DNA of 30,765 nucleotides from positions 1 to 30,765 of IMG/VR virus record IMGVR_UViG_3300004461_000278, one strand, 5' to 3'. Of the stretch, positions 9,583 through 18,182 are shown in pieces. Positions within the stretch are counted from its first letter, which is position 1; each line of letters opens with the position of its first letter. Source of the DNA: a virus. A program made the position numbers and the translations under genes. Under the pieces are notes generated by a model. It searched no databases. It saw only the letters and a list, made by a program, of their open reading frames with translations, and was not told the origin of the DNA.

Positions 9583-10739
9583 AAGTCCACCTCTTCAAAT
9601 CTAAAATAGAGCATTGTATTAGCATATCTAGGAGTTAAACTAAAAGTAGTGAACGAATCCTTTGCTCCCGAAGAAATTGAGAACTCATGCAACTCTCCCA
9701 TAAATTGTTTGTTGGCAGTAGCACTGTCTGCCCCAGTACTTCCGTTTCCATTAGAGGCTAAGAATAAATCCGACTTATCCATGACAAAACTACCCCCAGT
9801 ACTATGAAGCCCGCTGGTAATTTTATTTCCATCAAAATATATATTCATCGTTTTGCTAACTGAGTCATAAGTAGCGGCTATGTGATTAAAACTTTCAATA
9901 TAAGATGGGTTCATTGGTGCTTTAATGTAAATGTCCGTAGAATTAAATGCGGTAGACTGTGAAGTATTTAGAGTGACAGTAAAAGGAGAGGAACTAGTAG
10001 GAGCAGAGGCCACAGTTCCTAGAGAAGTAAAACCAAATCCATTTTTTATGAATAGTTCTTGGTCTTTGTGAAATACATCATTGGCGGTAGAAACGAACGC
10101 CAAAGTATTACCACTATTACCGCTTGATAGTGTTGTTTTACCATAAACATGAGTATATTTTCCAGCCGAATTAAATATTCCTTTAGGGTAAGAGTTATCA
10201 GTATGGCTGGCTAAATTCCAGTTAATTCCACTAGAAGGCAAAATAACTGCATCACTGGTTATAGTACTAGTAGTAGTACCAATAGTAACAGAAAAACTAA
10301 TTTTGTATTCTGCGGGTTGGTTTTCATTATGTAGTGTAGTATTTATTAATGAGAGTTTAGCATTGGCACTGTGAAAAATAATCATCTCATGGGTTCTCTT
10401 CGCCACCTCAGATAAATAATAATTGGAAACATAGTTAGTTTGAGTATCGTCTATTTCTATTGCTGGCATTACTTTCTTAGAATCAGTAGATACACCGGAC
10501 AGACTACCTACACTGTGCCTTCCATAACCATTAACATCATACGGCGTAACGGTAGTTTCTATAGTAAAAGAATCTTTTAATGACCAAACTCCATGAGTAA
10601 TATCGTCATCGTCAGTACCCGAACCAAAAGTATTGTCTTGTCCTCTAGGAGTATTATCTGAGTAGTCTACTTTTATGTGACCATTACACATAACAGGGAA
10701 TACCAAACTTCTTTGTTTTCCTGTCAGTACTCTATACAT
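9579..10739 (-). CDS. Tail protein with LamG / concanavalin A-like lectin domain
   Basis: 386 residues. Residues 54-68 (LKDSFTIETTVTPYD) and 285-304 (NHIAATYDSVSK, MNIYFDG), followed by LFLASNG and FMGELHEFSI, match the strand pattern of LamG/Laminin_G_3 lectin domains. About 200 residues between the two halves look like beta-rich insertions. The ATG at 10739 follows a perfect GAGGTGAT site five bases upstream. It lies between a tail protein and the giant hub and is translationally coupled to the hub by a GTGA overlap. The domain call is firm; binding of a host surface glycan is inference from domain and position. Confidence 0.82.
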   Translation of the reverse strand: MYRVLTGKQRSLVFPVMCNGHIKVDYSDNTPRGQDNTFGSGTDDDDITHGVWSLKDSFTIETTVTPYDVNGYGRHSVGSLSGVSTDSKKVMPAIEIDDTQTNYVSNYYLSEVAKRTHEMIIFHSANAKLSLINTTLHNENQPAEYKISFSVTIGTTTSTITSDAVILPSSGINWNLASHTDNSYPKGIFNSAGKYTHVYGKTTLSSGNSGNTLAFVSTANDVFHKDQELFIKNGFGFTSLGTVASAPTSSSPFTVTLNTSQSTAFNSTDIYIKAPMNPSYIESFNHIAATYDSVSKTMNIYFDGNKITSGLHSTGGSFVMDKSDLFLASNGNGSTGADSATANKQFMGELHEFSISSGAKDSFTTFSLTPRYANTMLYFRFEEVDL

Positions 10740-10748
10740 TTAATCACC

Positions 10749-11438
10749 TCACGAAATTGCATCTGCTATAGTTGTGGCTATCTTGCCATTAGGGAAAATC
10801 TTAGCAATTTCAAATGTCATGGAGAAACTAATGTCTATTGTTTCTGAATCAATAGTACAATCGAAATTTCGTATGAACCCCTTTAGGCCCTCGTCAGTAC
10901 TTGCCGTAGGGAAGGGACTAGAAATAACTGTACCATAGTTATCAAGAGTTGAATCTGCACCCCTAGAGGCATAGTTGAAAGGTATTGAAACCGAAGTAGA
11001 AGTACCTGCTCCTGCATCTACTCCCCTTTGTCTTCCCTTTTCATCTACCTTAGAATCATACAAAAACAATAACTCGTTCACTGATTGATAGGGTTGTAAT
11101 CCAGTAGAGTCTACGCTAGAGTGAATCATCTGCGCTACTTCGATAGGAGTATATATTTTACTTCCTGTAGTCGCATCATCTTCTTCCCAAGTTTTTGTAA
11201 TCACAGTATCAGTAATGAATCCCTGTAGTGTAATTGATTTGGAAGCCATACCTAAATCCAATGCGGCAGTAATTGATTCTCCACTTAATGCTCCAGATAG
11301 AGGGACATCAACCGAAGGTATTGTTTTATTTGTTGCTATTGTTACGCTAGTAACTTTCAAAGGTATGGTATTTACTGATAGGTCTGCCACTTGATAGGCT
11401 CCGAATTTTAAGAAAACTACATGGTCTAAACTACTCAT
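10749..11438 (-). CDS. Probable distal tail protein
   Basis: 229 residues, directly after the tape measure gene. The N-terminal half is beta-rich with IPLKVTSVTIATNK, then a LDLGMASKSITLQGFI block, the pattern of tail proteins that carry a DLG-x(4)-I-x-L-x-G strand pair. The C-terminal half has IRNFDCTIDSETIDISFSMTFEIAKIF, again strands, as in tail-tube-fold proteins. Location suggests a distal tail (Dit-like) ring or a second tube-fold protein joining tube to hub. Start is the ATG at 11438 with AGGAATTTGAT before it. The product class is inferred mostly from gene order. Confidence 0.7.
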   Translation of the reverse strand: MSSLDHVVFLKFGAYQVADLSVNTIPLKVTSVTIATNKTIPSVDVPLSGALSGESITAALDLGMASKSITLQGFITDTVITKTWEEDDATTGSKIYTPIEVAQMIHSSVDSTGLQPYQSVNELLFLYDSKVDEKGRQRGVDAGAGTSTSVSIPFNYASRGADSTLDNYGTVISSPFPTASTDEGLKGFIRNFDCTIDSETIDISFSMTFEIAKIFPNGKIATTIADAIS

Positions 11439-11442
11439 AATA

Positions 11443-12996
11443 TCAAATTCCTGTTGTCCTAGAAGAAGTACTTCTGTTAATTTCTTTGTTAATCATTTGC
11501 CCTACTTTTTGAGCAATCAGCCTTAGTTCACTATCCGAGGCTCCTAGTCTGCCTTGGACATTCACAGTGATGTTGTTTCCACCACCACTGCTAACCATAC
11601 TTTTAGATTCTTGATTAGAATGTACTCGGCTTCCTTTTGGTAGTCTTACTAATTCTGGACCTCTTTCTCCAACTAAAGAGAGGCCGCTCTTAGTCACACC
11701 ACCGTTTGCGAATGGGTTTATTGCCGCAAGAAATGCTCCAGTTAGCGTTACAAACAAACCAGTTAGAAGGAACGGAAGCGCCGCAACAAAAGTCGCTATC
11801 GCGCCAGTCGCTAATGCGAAAAGGACTAGACCAGTTAAAATTGCGCCCACTACTATCATGCCAAAACCTAATAGATTTATCATTGTTACAACTTTTTCTT
11901 CTATTGAATTACCATAATCACCTACAATAGCCTGTATTGCACCCAAAAGAGGGGAAAATAATATGAGAAGTAATCCCCCGAAGACTTCCAAAAGACCATA
12001 TCCCATTGTTAAAAATGCATCAAATACATCTGTCAATGAGCCGCCTTGAAATATAGCCTCATACATCGCTATACCTCCTTCTACTATTGCACCAATCCCC
12101 GAAGCAACTAGTTTTAATCCTCCAGTAACAACTGTAAGAATACCTTTAGCCCATTTTTCTAACGACTTACCATTTAATCCTAGACCTTTTAATAGCCTAA
12201 CTAATAAAAACAATGCAACTAGTCCAGCAAATATTACAAATGCTAATTTACCAAATAACAATAAAGATACGGCAAAGAACATACCTGCCTTTTTCATTAC
12301 CTTGTCTGTTCTTTTAGCAAAAGACACCCCCTTACTACCCAACCACGACCTATATCGTGACAACTTCTTTTTATTGTTGAGTTCCTTTTTAACAGCAATT
12401 GAACTCTTAGAAATAAAAGAGACTAATTTAGATTGAGTAAAGAATTTCTTTAGGGTTAAACTATCTGGCCCTTGGGGAGCAGTACCTAGCAATCTATTCT
12501 TTCTAGTTTGAAACGCAGGGCCTTGGAATCCTGAAATGGGGCCGTTTGCCAATTCCATCACGGTTTCTATTTGCTCTTTATGTTTCCTAAAAGAACCACC
12601 AACTCCATAGAGAACCTTACCTATAAAGCCCTCTTTGTTACCTCCCGCTAAAGGCTTCAAAATAAACTTATCAATTCCGGATAGTAATCCGTCCATACGA
12701 TTTTTAAAGATAAAATAGCCCGGAACACCATACATCATTTTGTGGAAGAAACCAGCCCCTCCAGTAGTTCTTCTTAAAAACCCCTTATCTGTACTACCAA
12801 TAAACCTACTAAGTATTGTTTCTACTTCCTTTACTTCCTCAGTAGTTTTTTTAGCAGATTCCCCCAAAGTTTCCATTGCTTTGCTTTGTGCTTTCATAGC
12901 AGTACTAGATGCTCTTAGAATAGTAAGCATCTCTTTTTGAATTTTAACCAAGGCCCCCATACCTGTGCCGAGCCTTTCAAGATTCAATTCAGCCAT
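11443..12996 (-). CDS. Tape measure protein
   Basis: 517 residues, following the two chaperone frames as expected. Residues 1-65 are helical and coiled-coil-like. Basic stretches follow, then hydrophobic segments at about 238-268, 284-310, 334-360 and 372-425. The C-terminus carries the signature NPFANGGVT ... LVGERGPELVRLPKGSRV (about 427-459), very common in tape measure proteins, then a Gly-rich NNITVNV strand. The length is short for the family: at the usual 0.15 nm per residue it would give a tail near 78 nm. The ATG at 12996 follows AAGTGAT. It sets tail length and probably helps DNA cross the host envelope. Confidence 0.92.
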   Translation of the reverse strand: MAELNLERLGTGMGALVKIQKEMLTILRASSTAMKAQSKAMETLGESAKKTTEEVKEVETILSRFIGSTDKGFLRRTTGGAGFFHKMMYGVPGYFIFKNRMDGLLSGIDKFILKPLAGGNKEGFIGKVLYGVGGSFRKHKEQIETVMELANGPISGFQGPAFQTRKNRLLGTAPQGPDSLTLKKFFTQSKLVSFISKSSIAVKKELNNKKKLSRYRSWLGSKGVSFAKRTDKVMKKAGMFFAVSLLLFGKLAFVIFAGLVALFLLVRLLKGLGLNGKSLEKWAKGILTVVTGGLKLVASGIGAIVEGGIAMYEAIFQGGSLTDVFDAFLTMGYGLLEVFGGLLLILFSPLLGAIQAIVGDYGNSIEEKVVTMINLLGFGMIVVGAILTGLVLFALATGAIATFVAALPFLLTGLFVTLTGAFLAAINPFANGGVTKSGLSLVGERGPELVRLPKGSRVHSNQESKSMVSSGGGNNITVNVQGRLGASDSELRLIAQKVGQMINKEINRSTSSRTTGI

Positions 12997-13000
12997 AGTA

Positions 13001-13207
13001 TCACTTCGCCTTATTCATTTCCTTATTCATTGCTTCGGCTTTAAGTTCTTCTACATTTCTGTGTATATACAAAAAGTCCATCACCATACTTGCTGGCATT
13101 TGCATCACTTCTAAGGGACTTATTGATAATGCACTAGACAATGTATAGGTGATTAAGAGAGATGCCATAGCAGGGTCTTTACTCCTGCCATTAAGGGCAT
13201 CTCTCAC
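13001..13207 (-). CDS. Tail assembly chaperone, downstream (GT-type) frame
   Basis: A 68-codon frame beginning with GTG whose first bases overlap the stop of the upstream gene (GTGA). It lies in the -1 frame relative to that gene, with a slippery A AAA AAC six bases upstream of the GTG, so it is most likely read as the C-terminal extension of the upstream protein (about 188 residues in total). The product is helical, MASLLITYTLSSALSISPLEVMQMP, with a charged Ala/Lys/Glu-rich tail. Place and organisation match lambda G/GT tail chaperones. I see no convincing ribosome binding site for independent translation. Confidence 0.75.
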   Translation of the reverse strand: MRDALNGRSKDPAMASLLITYTLSSALSISPLEVMQMPASMVMDFLYIHRNVEELKAEAMNKEMNKAK

Positions 13208-13566
13208 TCTTCGTTTTTTGCTGAATCCTCGGCTAGTGATTCCATTGGGTTAGGTAGCACTTCTTTCAGTTGCGAGCCGATATACGGCGTGAGTCTAATG
13301 AGTTCTAGAGTGGAAAGACTTGGTTCAGTACGAACAACAAACTTCTCTACTAAGTAACGATACATGGCGTTCAAATCAATTTCAAAACTTTGATTCTTTC
13401 CATCTACTTTCATCAAGGTTGTCATGGCTTGTTCTACTTCTAGCCATGTTGGTTCTCTTACCCAAACCTTGAGATATTCGTCGCTTTCCGGTGACACTTT
13501 TAATTCGTGACACTTCTCTTCTTGTAGTGCAAATAGCACACTTTTATCTTTTACAGTTTTTTCCAT
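13204..13566 (-). CDS. Tail assembly chaperone (G-type)
   Basis: About 120 residues between tail tube and tape measure genes, the usual place of the tail chaperone that coats the tape measure during tail assembly. The sequence has a strand-rich N-terminus (KSVLFALQEEKCHELKVSP), a WVREPTWLEVEQA segment common to tail chaperones, and a helical acidic C-terminus ending SAKNEE. I chose the ATG at 13566 because AAGGTGGAG lies just upstream; an in-frame TTG at 13593 has no site. The last codons GCA AAA AAC contain a -1 slippery heptamer that would fuse the product to the following frame. Function is inferred from position and frameshift design. Confidence 0.82.
   Translation of the reverse strand: MEKTVKDKSVLFALQEEKCHELKVSPESDEYLKVWVREPTWLEVEQAMTTLMKVDGKNQSFEIDLNAMYRYLVEKFVVRTEPSLSTLELIRLTPYIGSQLKEVLPNPMESLAEDSAKNEE
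13213..13219 (-). promoter_or_regulatory. Programmed -1 ribosomal frameshift site A AAA AAC
   Basis: On the minus strand the upstream chaperone reads GCA AAA AAC GAA GAG TGA. The heptamer A AAA AAC is in the X XXY YYZ phase required for -1 slippage. After the slip, reading continues CGA AGA GTG AGA GAT, which is exactly the frame of the 13001-13207 frame. This is the organisation of tail chaperone genes in many long-tailed phages. I did not identify a downstream stimulatory structure. Confidence 0.8.
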
Positions 13567-13621
13567 AGTTTTCTCCACCTTCAAAACCAACAAACAAACA
13601 AACGGTGTTGGTGGAATACAA

Positions 13622-15931
13622 TCATCCTTGTAAAATCCAATGTGTTATGACCTCACAGGTATGCAAACTTCTTGCTTGAATAGTGCCTTCAATAATAACT
13701 GCCCCTTTGTCTTCCGGCATAGGCCAAGAGTTAGAAGTTAAGAAATAGTTGCTAAACTTGAGAGTAATCTTTTCTCCGTTGCCCTTTGTGAAAACTAATT
13801 CAACTTGGCTATTTGTAGTTTCCGAAGTATTGACTAGTTCATTATACATTGCATCATCAGTGACCATAGCACTGAAAGTCATTTCGTAAGTTCTTTGTGC
13901 TGGAATAGCATCCTTAACTCCACGACTTCCAATTCCAATAAATCGCTTATCAGTAAGAGTATTGTTCATGGCTAGGCTGAAACTAGTAATCTTCAAGAAC
14001 GGTTGTCCGAACATCTTAATTTGTCCATCGGAGAAGAAGAATGGTTCTCGGAAAGAATCAGTAGAATCATAGTTGATGAAAGAAGTTTCAGCAGTGACTC
14101 CCCTTCTAGCCTCATAGGATTCAGTCTTTTCTAGGTTGTGAATTGAACGAACCATGCAGTTCATGCTCATCTTGAGTTCTTCGTTTTCGTTAGCAGTGAG
14201 GTTGAGAGTATTGACTCGGTTTCCTCTAGCAATTCTAACGAAGTTTTCTGTTTCATCATCGTCACCTGTTTCAGTTCTGTAGGTATTACTAGATGAGAGT
14301 TTAGAAAACGATTGTTCCAAAGAGAACGATGGTAGATTATCTCCATCTTCTTCTGTCATTGTGTAAGTGATTGGATTAGTGATAGAAGTAGCATTGCCTG
14401 TAGGAGCAGTTAGTAAATCTAAGTCAGTATGTTGGTCGTCTAGTGCTGAAACTGGGGGAGTAAGAATAGTACCAATAGAGCGATAGAATAGTGGAGCCTG
14501 TCTATGGTTTCCCGTTGAACTTCTGTCGGGGTTTAGATAGAACTTATCCGCAGTATCCGCCGCAATATCGCTATCCGCATTATCACTAGAATCCAAAGTA
14601 GCACTAACAGTAGCCTTACCAAAGAAATAGTAAAGCCAAGCACCGTGATTTGCCATGACTCCTAAATCAGTAGCCCCTGCGGTTTCAATTCCTTTGTATT
14701 GGTATGTGTAGTTTCTAGAACCGCCAACCATAAGATTGACTTGCTTATTTTCTATTTCATTTTCGGGGAAAGTTAGTGAATCGACAACACCTAACCAATT
14801 GTCTGCCGCTAGACGCTTGACAGCAGTAGAGGCCGGAGCAGGTAATGGTGCGCCATATCTCTTTAGTACGAAAAAGTCATTAGTGGCACTCACTGTTATG
14901 GTGGTACTTATTGCTGGTGAAATGGTAAGAGTACTAGAAGTGTTTGAGGTTATTCTATGAATTGAAGTTGGGGCAGTCACAACATCTGTCGAGTTAGTCG
15001 TATTTAGTGTAATAACGGGGTCTACATCAACCGAAGTTATTGTCAAATCACCCGTACCGCTAATAGAAGTTCCAGCATTTGTAATTGATACTGCTGTAAC
15101 AATACCTCCGTCTACATCATTTGATATAGTTCCGAAGTCTGTAACTGCACCTCCAGAATCAGCCATAACTATCATATTACCCGAATTTACAAATCCACCA
15201 ACAGTATTAGCAATACTAAGTTTAGCACCTGCTCTAGTTACTGTAAGGGCTAAGTCTCCCGAATTTATTTTAGTAGTCATAGCCGCTTGTATTGCAGTTG
15301 CTATTTGAACGGCAGTTTGGTTGTTTGATATATTAACTTCTACAAAATCATCCATTGTAGCCCCGTCATTAGTAGCGCCGCTAGGAGTATCGAAAACTAT
15401 TCCAAAAATATAATCTCCGGTAGTAGTTGCCGTGTGTATTTCAATAAACCCTGTTTGGTAGTTTGCGGAATTCGATGCAGAAACAGTCATAGTAATATCG
15501 ACAGTATGTGGTGAAAGAGTAAGAAGTAATTCAGCACCCGAACCACCAGAAAGACCCGATACAGTTTCATTATCTGCTGTTCCCGCCGCATTAGTATGTG
15601 TAAAAACACCGGATGAAGTGTATGTTAGAATTGATTGAGAAGCAGTAACATCTGTTCCGGGAGTTTTGACTATAGCCGAATTAATAGTTCCTGCCGCCGC
15701 TCCCGATAGTGGACCTCCGCCACCATTGAGTGCAGAAGCATTGTCATAGTATTCTAAAATACAGCCTTGGTATAGATTATTGACTAACAGGAATTTTCCA
15801 TTTGCACTATAAGCACTATCCATTGTCACGATAGTATTTCCGGTTCCGGCAGTTCCCTTAAATGTAAAATCAACTTCGGGGACAAATGTCACCGATGCAC
15901 CGCTTCCTAAAAATATATTATTGTTCGTCAT
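13622..15931 (-). CDS. Major tail tube protein with large beta-rich insertion
   Basis: 769 residues, longer than usual tube proteins. The N-terminus GSGASVTFVPEVDF and the C-terminal 350 residues look like the tube: LTANENEELKMSMNCMV, FFFSDGQIKMFGQPFLKITSFSLAMNNTL and TYEMTFSAMVTDDAMYNEL, typical of tube strands and tail-tube polymerisation. Residues about 25-360 are Ser/Thr/Ala/Gly-rich beta sequence, possibly Ig-like or other surface domains inserted near the N-terminus. The ATG at 15931 follows GAGAGGGAT. It lies between the neck genes and the chaperones. The tube call rests on C-terminal pattern and order; a sheath is less likely because no second tube gene follows. Confidence 0.82.
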   Translation of the reverse strand: MTNNNIFLGSGASVTFVPEVDFTFKGTAGTGNTIVTMDSAYSANGKFLLVNNLYQGCILEYYDNASALNGGGGPLSGAAAGTINSAIVKTPGTDVTASQSILTYTSSGVFTHTNAAGTADNETVSGLSGGSGAELLLTLSPHTVDITMTVSASNSANYQTGFIEIHTATTTGDYIFGIVFDTPSGATNDGATMDDFVEVNISNNQTAVQIATAIQAAMTTKINSGDLALTVTRAGAKLSIANTVGGFVNSGNMIVMADSGGAVTDFGTISNDVDGGIVTAVSITNAGTSISGTGDLTITSVDVDPVITLNTTNSTDVVTAPTSIHRITSNTSSTLTISPAISTTITVSATNDFFVLKRYGAPLPAPASTAVKRLAADNWLGVVDSLTFPENEIENKQVNLMVGGSRNYTYQYKGIETAGATDLGVMANHGAWLYYFFGKATVSATLDSSDNADSDIAADTADKFYLNPDRSSTGNHRQAPLFYRSIGTILTPPVSALDDQHTDLDLLTAPTGNATSITNPITYTMTEEDGDNLPSFSLEQSFSKLSSSNTYRTETGDDDETENFVRIARGNRVNTLNLTANENEELKMSMNCMVRSIHNLEKTESYEARRGVTAETSFINYDSTDSFREPFFFSDGQIKMFGQPFLKITSFSLAMNNTLTDKRFIGIGSRGVKDAIPAQRTYEMTFSAMVTDDAMYNELVNTSETTNSQVELVFTKGNGEKITLKFSNYFLTSNSWPMPEDKGAVIIEGTIQARSLHTCEVITHWILQG

Positions 15932-15958
15932 AAAATCCCTCTCCCTTTTACAAACTTA

Positions 15959-16678
15959 CTAGGGGATTGTCTGTGCGTATCTCTTTGCTTCCACTGTTAG
16001 TTTATATCCAAAGAGTCGCTTGTTTCGGTCATTTGCTTCACTTCTGCCACCCACTTCTATTAAACTAAAGCCGGAACCATCACTCGCAACATACCCTCGC
16101 CGTTTGCTCTCAAGCACATGACGAAGAATCAAGTATAAAGACCTAATCCTATCTCTTCCGTAATTACTATCTCTTGAATTAAATTTGATAGTCTGCCCAC
16201 TTCTTGTTTTTGTTGGGGTATTTGATAAGACAATAACGGTGCTGTTTGTTATGGATGAAACCACTGTGCCGTCAGGAATTCCAGTGCCAGTAACTTCCAT
16301 TCCTACTGCTATGGATGTAGTGGAAGATAGAGTCATGTTAGTATTACCAGTGGAGTATGACCCTCCGCCAGTAGTAAAAGATGTACCTACTGCTCTTTCA
16401 TCATGAACGCATCTAAGATGCAAAGTAAAGGAATAAATTTCATTCCTAACATCATACAGAACAGTAGGATATTCTATTGAGTTACTGTCTTCAAACACCA
16501 TAACCACATCTTTGCTAGAAAGGTCATACCTAACTCCCTTTCCTTTTTCCAAGGTTCTAACATCAATTAGATTAGGTTTTGCTACTGCTGATGCAATAGT
16601 TCCTGCTTGGTCTAAAGCAGTAGAAGAACTAGACCAACCACTGTTTATCAAATCTAACATTAGAGATACTTCATCCAA
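15959..16678 (-). CDS. Neck / tail terminator-like protein with GMEVTG insertion
   Basis: 239 residues with a TTG start at 16678 preceded by GGAG ten bases upstream; the first in-frame ATG (16660) lacks a site. The flanks (residues 1-98 and 168-239) look like a tail terminator or completion protein: VRYDLSSKDVVMVFED, EIYSFTLHLRCVHDE and RDRIRSLYLILRHVLESKRR. They are split by about 68 beta-rich residues (SSTTSIAVGMEVTGTGIP, then VVSSITNSTVIVLS) that also occur in the connector gene at 16877-18181. Its place directly before the tail tube supports a joining role. Exact class is inferred. Confidence 0.7.
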   Translation of the reverse strand: MDEVSLMLDLINSGWSSSSTALDQAGTIASAVAKPNLIDVRTLEKGKGVRYDLSSKDVVMVFEDSNSIEYPTVLYDVRNEIYSFTLHLRCVHDERAVGTSFTTGGGSYSTGNTNMTLSSTTSIAVGMEVTGTGIPDGTVVSSITNSTVIVLSNTPTKTRSGQTIKFNSRDSNYGRDRIRSLYLILRHVLESKRRGYVASDGSGFSLIEVGGRSEANDRNKRLFGYKLTVEAKRYAQTIP

Positions 16679-16859
16679 ATGTTACACTCTCCATAAATTT
16701 CTTAGCGAGGTACTTTTCAATATCTTCTGTTATGAATTTCTCAATCTCTTCTTCGGAAAACGCAATATCAATTCCTAGTAGTTGAGATACTACTTCCATA
16801 TCCTGTTTTCTTTTTTGGTGTCTTTCGACTATTTTTTTGGCTTCGGAAACTAGATTCAT
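16671..16859 (-). CDS. Small charged protein in neck operon
   Basis: About 62 residues, helical and charged, with AKKIVERHQKRKQDMEVVSQLLG and an acidic SEEEIEKFITEDIEKYLAKKF. It lies between two connector genes and overlaps the start of the next gene by eight bases, so translation is probably coupled. I used the ATG at 16859; an in-frame TTG at 16865, three bases after AAGGTGAT, is an alternative. The family is not recognised. Similar small helical proteins are common between connector genes of phages, but no function can be assigned. Confidence 0.65.
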   Translation of the reverse strand: MNLVSEAKKIVERHQKRKQDMEVVSQLLGIDIAFSEEEIEKFITEDIEKYLAKKFMESVTFG

Positions 16860-16876
16860 AACCAAAAAAATCACCT

Positions 16877-18181
16877 TCAATCCAAGATATAAACTAAATC
16901 TTTCTTGCCATCAATTAGTGCAAGACCTTCTGCCCTAAGCAAATCATACTTTTCTTTTACCGAAATGTTTGCTCCCGTTTCAGCAATCATAATAGTTTGG
17001 TCGTCATGCCGCAGTATTTCTGCCGCCACTAATTTGGTAGTGGCTTCGTGAACTGTTGCTGGTACTCTACCGTCACCTGCAATATAGGAAACAATAATAG
17101 AATTCTTATTGTGGAATGGGTATTTCTTCATAAAGAATATCTTACCATCATCCCCAATAGTCCAAAAATCACCAAGCCGTTTCATGTCTTCTTTATCTGT
17201 GAATTGCACTAAATTACATACAGTAGGTATGTTTTCTGTGGTGGTAAAGGTGGCAGTTATTGAGGCACTGTTGGTAGCAGTCTTAGACATTACTACTGTT
17301 GTTGCGTCACTAATACTAGAGATAGTAGTAGAGGCTGGAATGTTGGTTCCCGTCACTTCCATTCCTACAATCATTCTAGATGAATCCGCCACAGTTAGAG
17401 CAGTGCTATTATTGCTTACTGAACAAGACTGTTGAATAGATGCTTTTAGGGAACAACCTGCCCCATCATCTCCCGAAAGAAGAGAGGCAATTAGAAGATT
17501 AGTGCCGTCTTGGTCGTCTTTCTGTGAAAAGAAAAAGTCGGAAACATTTAGGTTATCTACTGTAACTTCTTTTGGTGCAGTTGCTCCTGTAAATTGGGAT
17601 GTACTGGAGGGAAACTTTTCATTAATTAGAGCATCTATTTCATCATTGGTAGTCTTAATTCCAAAGGTAGTGCAGAATTCATCAGTTGCTAGATTAGAAA
17701 CTGTTCCTTCTGCAAGTAGAGGGAAAGAAACACCACCGTTAGGTAACTGTAGAGTTAAGGAATACAATTCTCGGTAGTTTTCCAGCAGGGTTATTTTTGC
17801 CTGTGCTGATGCCAGTTCTCGATAGTTGTTTCCTTCCCATACTCTAAGACTAACAATTTTTCTAACCTTCATTTGTGACAGTTGAATGAAACCAACATAC
17901 CCACCATAGTAAGACATAATTGGATGGCGAGTAAATTCAAAATCCTTAAATTCATTCTTCCAAATAATAGGCCGATAAGAGCGGTTTATTTTCTCATCTA
18001 CCATACCTTCTATTCTTTTGATAATAGACCCTACTTGAGCGGCAGAAGGATTAGTTCCCGAAGTAAAAGGAGTGACTTGTAGTAGGTCGGAAACTGCTCC
18101 AATATCGGTATAAAAACCATTACCCGTACCGTAGTTTGGGTTTATGGTGGTGTAGTCACTAGGGGAGGATGATACTGGCAT
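16877..18181 (-). CDS. Head-tail connector / adaptor protein with GMEVTG insertion
   Basis: 434 residues. The N-terminus (about 22-75) has VSDLLQVTPF, then a helix IIKRIEGMVDEKINRSYRP, the pattern of gp6-like head-tail adaptors, followed by VRKIVSLRVWEGNNYREL. The C-terminus ISYIAGDG-like strand (IIVSYIAGDGRVP), then HEATTKLVAAEILRH, also fits adaptors, which close with helices. Residues about 247-313 are an inserted beta module (SSRMIVGMEVTGTNIP, then TTISSISDATTVVMS) shared with the gene at 15959-16678. The ATG at 18181 follows GGAGGTAAC. The adaptor call rests on sequence pattern and place before the tail module. Confidence 0.78.
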   Translation of the reverse strand: MPVSSSPSDYTTINPNYGTGNGFYTDIGAVSDLLQVTPFTSGTNPSAAQVGSIIKRIEGMVDEKINRSYRPIIWKNEFKDFEFTRHPIMSYYGGYVGFIQLSQMKVRKIVSLRVWEGNNYRELASAQAKITLLENYRELYSLTLQLPNGGVSFPLLAEGTVSNLATDEFCTTFGIKTTNDEIDALINEKFPSSTSQFTGATAPKEVTVDNLNVSDFFFSQKDDQDGTNLLIASLLSGDDGAGCSLKASIQQSCSVSNNSTALTVADSSRMIVGMEVTGTNIPASTTISSISDATTVVMSKTATNSASITATFTTTENIPTVCNLVQFTDKEDMKRLGDFWTIGDDGKIFFMKKYPFHNKNSIIVSYIAGDGRVPATVHEATTKLVAAEILRHDDQTIMIAETGANISVKEKYDLLRAEGLALIDGKKDLVYILD

Positions 18182-18182
18182 T

